DNA of 36,222 nt from Massilia cavernae (lineage in GTDB: Bacteria > Pseudomonadota > Gammaproteobacteria > Burkholderiales > Burkholderiaceae_D), in contig NZ_QYUP01000021.1 in NCBI RefSeq assembly GCF_003590855.1, positions 1-36,222 on the forward strand. The letters are read 5' to 3'. The notes beneath the pieces were generated by a model. That model was not told the origin of the DNA. It did not search any database and saw only the letters and a list, made by a program, of their open reading frames with translations. Shown here piece after piece: positions 24,549 to 31,123 of this stretch. Both the position numbers and the translations under genes were made by a program. Position 1 is the first letter of the stretch. Every line of letters begins with the position of its first letter.

Positions 24549-26252
24549 ATGGCAAGGCCAGAAAAAGTCCGGCTGGGGGAGATCCTGGTACAGCAAAAGC
24601 TGTTGTCCGAAGAACAGCTGGGCTTGGCGCTGGCCGAGCAGAAACGCACCGGCCGCAAGCTGGGCCGCGTGTTCATCGAGAACGGCTTCGTCACCGAAGA
24701 ACAGATTTCGGGCGCGCTCGCCAAGCAGCTGGCGATCCCCTACATCAACCTCAAGTTCTACAACATCAACCCCGAGCTGGTGCGGCTGCTGCCCGAGACC
24801 CAGGCGCGCCGCTTCCGCGCGCTGGTGCTGGAAGACCGCCGCGGCTCGCTGCTGGTCGGTATCTCCGACCCGACCGACTTGTTCGCGTATGACGAGATCG
24901 CGCGCCTGGTCAAGCAGAACGTCGACCTGGCCGTGGTCAACGAGACCGAAGTGCTGGCCGCGATCGACCGCATCTACCGTCGCACCGACGAGATCACCGA
25001 AGCGGCGCGCGAGCTGGAGCAGGACTTGGGCGACAGCTTCGTCGACTTCGGCGCGCTGGCCGCCAACCCGGGGCTGGAAGAGGCGCCGATCGTCAAGCTG
25101 CTGCAGTCGGTGTTCGACGACGCCACCCAGGTGCGCGCTTCCGACATCCACATCGAACCGCAGGAGTCGCGCCTGCAGATCCGCTTCCGCATCGACGGCG
25201 TGCTGCACCTGCAGACCGAGGCCGATATCAAGATCGCCACCCCGCTGGCGCTGCGACTGAAGCTGATGTCCGACCTCGACATCTCCGAAAAGCGCTTGCC
25301 GCAGGACGGCCGCTTCGCCATCAAGGTCAAGCAGCAGCGGATCGACGTGCGTATCTCCACCATGCCAACCCAGTATGGCGAGTCGGTCGTCATGCGCCTG
25401 CTGAACCAGGGCGGCACCACGCTGCGCCTCGACGCGATCGGCATGCCGCCCAAGCTGGTGGAGCGCTTCCGCGCCATCGTCCAGCGCCCCAACGGGCTGG
25501 TGCTGGTAACCGGGCCTACCGGCAGCGGCAAGACCACCACCCTGTACAGCGCGCTGGCCGAACTGAATTCGCTCGAGAAGAAGCTGATCACCGTGGAGGA
25601 CCCGGTCGAATACCGCCTGCCCGGCATCAACCAGGTGCAGGTGAACGAAAAGATCGAGCTGTCGTTCGCGCGCGTGCTGCGTTCCGCGCTGCGCCAGGAC
25701 CCGGACATCGTGCTGGTGGGCGAGATGCGCGACCAGGAAACCGCCCAGATCGGCCTGCGCGCCGCGATGACCGGCCACTTGGTGCTCTCTACCCTGCACA
25801 CCAACGACGCCGCAAGCACCCCGCTGCGCCTGATGGACATGGGCGTGCCGCGCTACATGGTGGGCAGCTCGCTGCAGGCGGTGCTGGCGCAGCGCCTGGT
25901 GCGCGTGATTTGCGAAAGCTGCACTACGCCCTACGAGCTGACGCCGGCCGAACACGAATGGCTGCGCTACGAGCTGAAGGAGCACGTGGACAAGGTGCGC
26001 TTCTTCCACGGCAAGGGCTGCTCGCATTGCAACGGCATGGGCTACCGCGGCCGTACCGGCGTATACGAGCTGCTGGAAATGACGCAGGCGGTGGTGGACG
26101 CCGCCAACCATCCGGATCCGGCCCACTTCCTGCGCGCCGCGTACGCCGAAATGGGCGGTAGCACATTGCGCCGCCATGCGGTGCAACTGGCCGTCCACGG
26201 CCGCACCACCGTGTCCGAAGCGATGCGGATCAGTAGTCAGTTGGACGATTGA
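24549..26252 (+). CDS. mshE: MshE, MSHA pilus assembly ATPase with c-di-GMP-binding MshEN domain
   Basis: The cytoplasmic hexameric ATPase that powers polymerisation of the MSHA pilus. The 567 residues begin with two MshEN-type repeats: RLGEILVQQKLLSEEQLGLA followed by LAEQ (about 8-31), and KLGRVFIENGFVTEEQISGA followed by LAKQ (about 37-60). This is the module that binds cyclic di-GMP in Vibrio MshE. The ATPase core has Walker A GPTGSGKTTT (about 322-331), the Asp box ITVEDPVEYRLPGINQVQVN, Walker B-like DPDIVLVGEMRD, the His box, and a tetracysteine zinc site (CESC, then CSHC). The length matches PilB/GspE. The stop is one base before the mshG start. Confidence 0.94.
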   Translation: MARPEKVRLGEILVQQKLLSEEQLGLALAEQKRTGRKLGRVFIENGFVTEEQISGALAKQLAIPYINLKFYNINPELVRLLPETQARRFRALVLEDRRGSLLVGISDPTDLFAYDEIARLVKQNVDLAVVNETEVLAAIDRIYRRTDEITEAARELEQDLGDSFVDFGALAANPGLEEAPIVKLLQSVFDDATQVRASDIHIEPQESRLQIRFRIDGVLHLQTEADIKIATPLALRLKLMSDLDISEKRLPQDGRFAIKVKQQRIDVRISTMPTQYGESVVMRLLNQGGTTLRLDAIGMPPKLVERFRAIVQRPNGLVLVTGPTGSGKTTTLYSALAELNSLEKKLITVEDPVEYRLPGINQVQVNEKIELSFARVLRSALRQDPDIVLVGEMRDQETAQIGLRAAMTGHLVLSTLHTNDAASTPLRLMDMGVPRYMVGSSLQAVLAQRLVRVICESCTTPYELTPAEHEWLRYELKEHVDKVRFFHGKGCSHCNGMGYRGRTGVYELLEMTQAVVDAANHPDPAHFLRAAYAEMGGSTLRRHAVQLAVHGRTTVSEAMRISSQLDD

Positions 26253-26253
26253 C

Positions 26254-27489
26254 GTGCCGTTCTTCGCCTACAAGGGCCGCAACGCGCGCGGCGAACTGAT
26301 GGAAGGGGTGCTCGAAGGCGCCGACAGCGGGGCGGTGGCCGACCAGCTGTTCGGCACCGGCGTCACGCCGATCCAGATCACGCTGACCAACAAGTCCGCC
26401 GCCGCTGCCGGCAATGGCCTGGGCCTGTGGGAGCGGCTGACGGAGAAGAAGGTCGGCTCGATCGACGTCCAGCTGTTCAGCCGCCAGCTGTACACGCTGC
26501 TCAAGTCGGGGGTGCCGATCATGCGCGGGCTGGCCGGCCTGCAGGAATCGGCCACCAACAAGGCGTTCGGACGGGTCGTCAAGGACCTGCGCGAGTCGCT
26601 CGACTCGGGCCGCGAGCTGTCGGCCGCGATGCGCCGCCATCCCGACGTGTTCAACAATTTCTACCTGTCGATGGTGAAAGTAGGGGAGATGACCGGGCGC
26701 CTGGAGGAAGTGTTCCTGCGCCTGTTCGACCACCTCGAATTCGACCGCGATATGCGCAACCGGGTCAAGAGCGCGGTGCGCTACCCGACCTTCGTGGTGA
26801 TTGCGATGGTGATCGCGATGGTGGTGGTGAACGTGTTCGTCATCCCGCAGTTCGCCAAGGTGTTCGCAACCATGCACGCCGAACTGCCGCTGATGACGCG
26901 GATCCTGATGGCCAGCTCGCGCTTCATGGTCGACTACTGGCTGCTGCTGGCGGTGATGTTGGCCGGGGTCGCGGCGGGCGTGCGCGCCTGGGTCGCCACC
27001 CCGGCCGGCCGCTATGCGTGGGACAAGCGCAAGCTGCAGATCCCGATCGCAGGCAAGATTATCATGAAGGGCACCATGGCCCGCTTTGCGCGCAGCTTCG
27101 CGCTGTCGTCCAAGAGTGGGGTGCCGATCGTGCACGCGCTGACGGTGGTGGCGCAGACCGTGGACAACGCCTACCTGTCGGCCCGCATCGAGCAGATGCG
27201 CGACGGCGTCGAACGCGGCGAAACCATCTTGCGCACCTCGGTCACGGCCGGGGTGTTCACGCCGATGGTGCTGCAGATGATCGCGGTGGGCGAGGAATCG
27301 GGCTCGCTGGACGACCTGATGGACGAGATCGCGCAGTTGTACGAACGCGAGGTTGACTACGAGCTCAAGACCCTGTCGGTCCAGATCGAACCTATCCTGA
27401 TCACCTTCCTGGGGATCATGGTTCTGGTACTGGCGCTGGGCATCTTCCTGCCGATCTGGGACCTGGGCAGCGCGGCGATGAAGCGGTGA
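26254..27489 (+). CDS. mshG: MshG, inner-membrane platform protein (PilC/GspF family)
   Basis: The polytopic platform protein that links the ATPase to pilin polymerisation. The 411 residues start at GTG 26254 (PFFAYKGRNARGELMEG, the conserved GspF N-terminus), one base after the mshE stop. Two GspF/PilC domains are visible: the first with LFSRQLYTLLKSGVPIMRGL, and the second with FARSFALSSKSGVPIVHAL and MIAVGEESGSLDDLMDEIA. Membrane segments lie near VRYPTFVVIAMVIAMVVVNV, LLLAVMLAGVAAGV and the C-terminal LITFLGIMVLVLALGIFLPI. A longer ATG-started reading would overlap mshE with non-homologous sequence, so GTG is preferred. The stop overlaps the next start. Confidence 0.93.
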   Translation: MPFFAYKGRNARGELMEGVLEGADSGAVADQLFGTGVTPIQITLTNKSAAAAGNGLGLWERLTEKKVGSIDVQLFSRQLYTLLKSGVPIMRGLAGLQESATNKAFGRVVKDLRESLDSGRELSAAMRRHPDVFNNFYLSMVKVGEMTGRLEEVFLRLFDHLEFDRDMRNRVKSAVRYPTFVVIAMVIAMVVVNVFVIPQFAKVFATMHAELPLMTRILMASSRFMVDYWLLLAVMLAGVAAGVRAWVATPAGRYAWDKRKLQIPIAGKIIMKGTMARFARSFALSSKSGVPIVHALTVVAQTVDNAYLSARIEQMRDGVERGETILRTSVTAGVFTPMVLQMIAVGEESGSLDDLMDEIAQLYEREVDYELKTLSVQIEPILITFLGIMVLVLALGIFLPIWDLGSAAMKR

Positions 27490-28025
27490 GGATAGCGCCG
27501 CCGGCAGCAAGGCGCCGTCGCATCGGCGGTTTCACGTTGTTCGAGGCGGCGATTGCGGCGATTGTTGTCGCGCTGCTACTTGGTATCTTGCTCAAACGTT
27601 TGCAGATTTACCAGCAGGAGGCCGAGCTTGTTGCGGTGCGGCAGCTGGTCGGAACCCTGCGGATGGCGCTGAGTGTCAGGAATGCGCAACTAGTTGTTGC
27701 GAGAAAAGAACACTTATTGCGCCGCGTTATTGATGAAAATCCAATGACCTGGCTTGCCAACCCACCATTGAATTACCTTGGAGAATACTACTCTCCGCAG
27801 GGAAACACACTTCCGGCGGGAAATTGGTACTTCGACCTTGCCGATAAATCATTGGTTTATATATCAAGTGGCGGAAAAAGTTTGTCGGACGGCCGTCTGA
27901 ACCTGCTCAGGTTTAAGGTAAAATCCTCGAACTTTAGCTTGCAGTCAGGCAAGCAATTTGGACCACCTTCCGTGATCGAAGGTGTTGTACTGGATGAAGC
28001 ATACGATCACGGCGCCGGAAAATAG
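27486..28025 (+). CDS. Prepilin-like protein in the mshF/mshB position
   Basis: A 179-residue minor-pilin-like protein starting at GTG 27486 (GTGA overlap with the mshG stop). The prepilin cleavage motif is RIGG before FTLFEAAIAAIVVALLLGIL, with Gly-1 and Glu+5 intact, followed by the long amphipathic helix (LKRLQIYQQEAELVAVRQL). The rest has no features I recognise. Its place between mshG and the major pilin gene corresponds to mshF or mshB of Vibrio, but I cannot tell which. From about 27680 to 27960 the DNA is clearly richer in A+T, with codons (TTA, ATA, AAA) rare in the neighbours, suggesting different ancestry or weak selection. Confidence 0.78.
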   Translation: MRIAPPAARRRRIGGFTLFEAAIAAIVVALLLGILLKRLQIYQQEAELVAVRQLVGTLRMALSVRNAQLVVARKEHLLRRVIDENPMTWLANPPLNYLGEYYSPQGNTLPAGNWYFDLADKSLVYISSGGKSLSDGRLNLLRFKVKSSNFSLQSGKQFGPPSVIEGVVLDEAYDHGAGK

Positions 28026-28042
28026 CGGGACCCAAGGCGTTC

Positions 28043-28048
28043 TATAAA
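28043..28048 (+). promoter_or_regulatory. Possible internal promoter -10 for mshA
   Basis: TATAAA is in the 53-base gap before the major pilin gene, 30 bases ahead of its ATG. The -35 position (AAATAG) is poor. A separate promoter would fit the need for much more pilin than assembly proteins. Confidence 0.35.
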
Positions 28049-28078
28049 AAACCACAATCCATGTTTGGAGAAATTTGA

Positions 28079-28609
28079 ATGAACAGAAGCATCACGGCCA
28101 ATAGCGCACAAGCCGGTTTTACCCTGATCGAACTGATCGTCGTTATCGTTATCCTGGGCATCCTGGCCGCGACCGCGCTGCCGAAGTTCACCAGCCTGGG
28201 CGGTGACGCACGCCTGGCGAGCCTCCAGGCGGCGAAGGGCGCATTGAGCTCGACCGCGGCAATGGCCAAGGGCAAGTACCTGGTCAACACAACCGGCACC
28301 GCGCTGACCACCCTGATGGTTGAAGGCAAGACCATCAACTACACCACGGTTGGCAACGGCTACCCGAAAGCCGATTCCGGCCTGGCTGACGCTTCTGGCC
28401 TGAGCGACGACTACACCGTCCTGACGGGTGCCGTTACCGCCGACACAACCACCACACCAGGTAACGCAGGTGGCCAGATCACGATCATTCCAAGGAGCAT
28501 CGCCGGCACCGCTGCCGCGGTCAACTGCTTCGTGCGCTACACCGAGCCGACCACCAAGACCGCGGCTCCAATCATCGCGTTGACCGCAACTGCAACCGCC
28601 TGCGAATAA
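28079..28609 (+). CDS. mshA: MshA, MSHA major pilin subunit
   Basis: A type IVa pilin of 176 residues. The short leader [13 protein letters not shown] is cut after Gly13, leaving mature [18 protein letters not shown] with Glu+5 and the conserved hydrophobic helix. The globular part is Ala/Thr-rich, and two C-terminal cysteines (VNCF and TACE) likely form the D-region disulfide loop. Pilin genes normally show this compact Ala/Thr-rich head. GGAG at 28067-28070 is a good ribosome-binding site 8 bases from the ATG. A strong hairpin begins 21 bases after the stop. The protein forms the pilus fibre used for surface attachment. Confidence 0.93.
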   Translation: MNRSITANSAQAGFTLIELIVVIVILGILAATALPKFTSLGGDARLASLQAAKGALSSTAAMAKGKYLVNTTGTALTTLMVEGKTINYTTVGNGYPKADSGLADASGLSDDYTVLTGAVTADTTTTPGNAGGQITIIPRSIAGTAAAVNCFVRYTEPTTKTAAPIIALTATATACE

Positions 28610-28630
28610 GCCGTCTCGCGCTGATCCTGG

Positions 28631-28671
28631 GGCCGGGAACGATTTTCGGTTTCCGATGATCGTTCCCGGCC
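28631..28671 (+). terminator. Strong hairpin after mshA that contains the mshC start codon (attenuator or processing element)
   Basis: GGCCGGGAACGAT (28631-28643) pairs perfectly with ATCGTTCCCGGCC (28659-28671). Inside, TCGG (28646-28649) pairs with CCGA (28653-28656) around a TTT loop. There is no T run, so full Rho-independent stopping is unlikely. The ATG of the next gene (28656-28658) lies in the hairpin, so both transcription and translation of the minor pilin genes may be reduced. Confidence 0.7.
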
Positions 28672-29231
28672 ACAGTTGCGTCCAGCGCCAGCGCGGCGTG
28701 ACGCTGGTCGAACTGGTCACCGTGCTGGTGATCGTCGGCGTGCTGGGCGCCATCGGCGCTACGCGCTGGTTCGACCGCACCAGTTTCGATGCCGACGCTT
28801 TCACCGAGCAGGCGCGCGCCATGCTGCGCTACGGGCAGAAGGCCGCCATCGCCCAGCACCGCGAAGTGTACGTCCGCCTCGACGGCGCCAGTGTGGCGCT
28901 TTGCTTCGACAATTCCTGCTCGGCGGCCAACCGCGTCGTGGCGCCGTCCGGCGCCAACAGCGGCGCCGGGGCCACGCTCGCGGCCTGCGGCAATTCCGAG
29001 GCGTGGTACTGCGAAGGTATGCCAAACGGCATCAGCTACAGCCTGGCACCGGCCGGCCAGTACGTCGGCACAATCAACTATTTCTACTTCGATGCCCAGG
29101 GCAAGCCGTTCGCGGGCGGCAACGCGTTGGGTAGCTCCACTTCGACTTTCCAGCGCCTGCAGATGGACATCGGCGGCGACGGGCTTGCACGCAGCATCAC
29201 GGTCGAGCCAGAGACGGGCTATGTTTACTAG
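28656..29231 (+). CDS. mshC: MshC-like minor pilin
   Basis: A 191-residue pseudopilin. The leader RQRG precedes VTLVELVTVLVIVGVLGAIG, so cleavage after Gly leaves Val+1 instead of Phe, with Glu+5 present. GspH/FimT-like features include FTEQARAMLRYGQKAAIAQHREVYVR. The two cysteine pairs (CFDNSC, then CGNSEAWYC) suggest disulfides in the head. The name follows the position right after mshA. ATG 28656 is the only usable start before the prepilin motif; it lacks a clear Shine-Dalgarno sequence and lies in a hairpin. The stop overlaps the start of the next gene by 11 bases. Confidence 0.85.
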   Translation: MIVPGHSCVQRQRGVTLVELVTVLVIVGVLGAIGATRWFDRTSFDADAFTEQARAMLRYGQKAAIAQHREVYVRLDGASVALCFDNSCSAANRVVAPSGANSGAGATLAACGNSEAWYCEGMPNGISYSLAPAGQYVGTINYFYFDAQGKPFAGGNALGSSTSTFQRLQMDIGGDGLARSITVEPETGYVY

Positions 29232-29805
29232 GACCCTGCGCCAGCGCGGCGTGACCCTGATCGAACTGGTCATGTTCATCGTGATCATCGGCGTGGCCCT
29301 GGCCGGGCTGCTGCAGGTGCTCAGCTTTACCACCAAGACCAGCGCCGACCCGGTACGCCGCAAGCAGGCGCTGATGATCGCCGAGAGCCTGCTGGAAGAA
29401 GTGCGCCTTGCCGCCTTCAGCTGGTGCGACCCGAGCGACCCGGTGGCCGAAAAGGCGCAGGCCGTCACCGACTGCGCCATCGCGGAAACCTTCGGGCAGG
29501 GAAGCGGCGGCGAGCCGGCCGGTCCGCGCCCCTACGACAACGTCAACGATTACGTTGGCTCGGCGGGAACGGCAACGGCCGCCTTCAATGCCGGCGGCGT
29601 GCTAACGGACGCCAACGGCGACGCGATCGACGCTGCCGGCTATACCGCGCAGGTCACGATACGGCCCGCCGTCCTGAACGACATTGGCGCCACCGGCGCC
29701 AGCGCCGATACCGACGTGCTGCGAATTACCGTCGAAGTCAGCTACGACGGCGAAACGCTGGCGCTGGACGGCTACCGCACGCGCTACGCGCCGACTTCGC
29801 CATGA
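29221..29805 (+). CDS. mshD: MshD-like minor pilin
   Basis: A 194-residue pseudopilin. MFTRTLRQRG precedes VTLIELVMFIVIIGVALAGL (Gly-1, Glu+5), and ALMIAESLLEEVRLAAFSWC follows, a PilV/GspI-like signature (AESLLEE). This group of minor pilins primes the pilus tip. The gene lies between mshC and mshO, as in Vibrio and Shewanella. It overlaps mshC by 11 bases and mshO by four (ATGA), so the minor pilin genes form one tightly coupled unit. The head has a cysteine pair (FSWCDPS and VTDCA). Confidence 0.87.
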   Translation: MFTRTLRQRGVTLIELVMFIVIIGVALAGLLQVLSFTTKTSADPVRRKQALMIAESLLEEVRLAAFSWCDPSDPVAEKAQAVTDCAIAETFGQGSGGEPAGPRPYDNVNDYVGSAGTATAAFNAGGVLTDANGDAIDAAGYTAQVTIRPAVLNDIGATGASADTDVLRITVEVSYDGETLALDGYRTRYAPTSP

Positions 29806-30656
29806 CCGCCCCCAACGTCAAGGACTTGCGCCAGGCCGGCTTCACGCTGATCGAAGCGGTGATCGTCATCGTCGTGATCGGCGTGCTCGGCGCCATCGTC
29901 GCACTGTTTATTCGCATGCCGCTGCAGGGCTACCAGGACAGCGTGGCGCGCGCCGAACTGACCGACCTGGCCGACCTGACCGTGCGCCGGGTGGCGCGCG
30001 ACCTGCGGTTGGCTCTGCCGAACAGCATCATCGTCGCGGCGGATGGGAGCACGATTTCCTTTTTCATCACCAAGACCGGCGGCCGCTACCTGGTGGCAGA
30101 GGACGAGGTACCGGGCTTCAAGGATTTCCTTGCAGGCGGGGACGAAGTGGACTTTGCCGGCCCCAGGCCGGCCGGCAAGCAGGAGATCCTGCCCGGCGAC
30201 TCTTTTGTCGTGAACAACCTGGGCGTGGCGCCGGCCGATGCCTATGCGTCCACCAACCTCGCGCAAATCGAAGCCATTAGCGTGATCGACGATACCAATT
30301 TCCACCAGTACCGACTGAAGTTGGAAAGCAACCCGTTCGCCACCCAAATCCCGCCAATGCCGTCGGCAGGCTCGCGCTTCCATATCGTCGGCCCACCGGT
30401 AAGCTACCGCTGCAACGCCGCCGCCGGCGGCGCAGGCAGCATGACCCGGCAATGGGACTACGGCATCGTGCGCGGCGCGCCCGCGGCCAATGCCGGCACC
30501 ATCAGCGTGATGACGCGCCGCGTCAGCAACTGCAGCTTCAGCTATGGCGACTCCGCCGGGCGCAGCGCGCTGGTGACGATCCGGCTCGAGCTGGAGGTTC
30601 CGGAGGGCGGCACCGTCAAACTGGTACACCAGGTTCACGTGGACAACACACCATGA
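29802..30656 (+). CDS. mshO: MshO-like minor pilin
   Basis: A 284-residue pseudopilin. The leader DLRQAG precedes FTLIEAVIVIVVIGVLGAIV with Gly-1 and Glu+5. The larger PilW/GspJ-like head includes LTDLADLTVRRVARDLRLALPNSI, a common feature of this group. RCNAAAGG and VSNCSFSYGD contribute cysteines. The position between mshD and mshP and the size agree with MshO. ATG 29802 overlaps the mshD stop, and its own stop overlaps the mshP start (ATGA at 30653). Confidence 0.88.
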   Translation: MTAPNVKDLRQAGFTLIEAVIVIVVIGVLGAIVALFIRMPLQGYQDSVARAELTDLADLTVRRVARDLRLALPNSIIVAADGSTISFFITKTGGRYLVAEDEVPGFKDFLAGGDEVDFAGPRPAGKQEILPGDSFVVNNLGVAPADAYASTNLAQIEAISVIDDTNFHQYRLKLESNPFATQIPPMPSAGSRFHIVGPPVSYRCNAAAGGAGSMTRQWDYGIVRGAPAANAGTISVMTRRVSNCSFSYGDSAGRSALVTIRLELEVPEGGTVKLVHQVHVDNTP

Positions 30657-31123
30657 CCCGCAAGCATCCGATTCCCTTTCCGGCGATGCGGCGCAGCCGC
30701 GGCGTCGGCCTTGTCACCGCGATCTTCCTGCTGGTGGTGATCACGGCCCTGTGCGTTGCCATGGTGACGATCTATACCTCGCAGCAGGTCAGCTCGACTC
30801 TGGACGTGCAGGGCGCGCGCGCCTACCAGGCCGCCCGCGCCGGCATCGAATGGGGCTTGTTCAAGCGGCTCCGGCAAGGGGCCCCATGCGGCAACACCAC
30901 GACGTTTGCGATGGACGCCGGCTCCTCCCTGAACGGCTTCACGGTGACGGTGACTTGCACCGAGGTCGGAGGTCCCAAGAACGCCGACGGCGACGAGACG
31001 CTTCTCGACCGCTGGCTGATCCGCTCGGTTGCCTGTAACGAGCCGGTCAACGGCGTTTGCCTCGACGGCGAAGGCGTCAACACGCCTGCCTACGTGCAGC
31101 GTGTGCTGGAGGTGCAGGTCTGA
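30653..31123 (+). CDS. mshP: MshP-like (PilX-type) pilus protein
   Basis: A 156-residue protein with an N-terminal membrane helix: SRGVGLVTAIFLLVVITALCVAMVTIY. It lies where the prepilin motif would be but lacks the +5 Glu (Thr instead), as PilX-type proteins may. QGARAYQAARAGIEWGLFK is the typical PilX-like segment after the helix. The head has several cysteines (PCGN, VTCTE, VACNE, GVCLD). The role is inferred from position in the MSHA minor pilin group. ATG 30653 overlaps the mshO stop, and the next gene starts within its stop (TGATG). Confidence 0.85.
   Translation: MTRKHPIPFPAMRRSRGVGLVTAIFLLVVITALCVAMVTIYTSQQVSSTLDVQGARAYQAARAGIEWGLFKRLRQGAPCGNTTTFAMDAGSSLNGFTVTVTCTEVGGPKNADGDETLLDRWLIRSVACNEPVNGVCLDGEGVNTPAYVQRVLEVQV

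Noticed and set aside
24534-26198. Long minus-strand open frame antisense to mshE
   Set aside because: Mirror of a G+C-rich gene with intact ATPase motifs on +.
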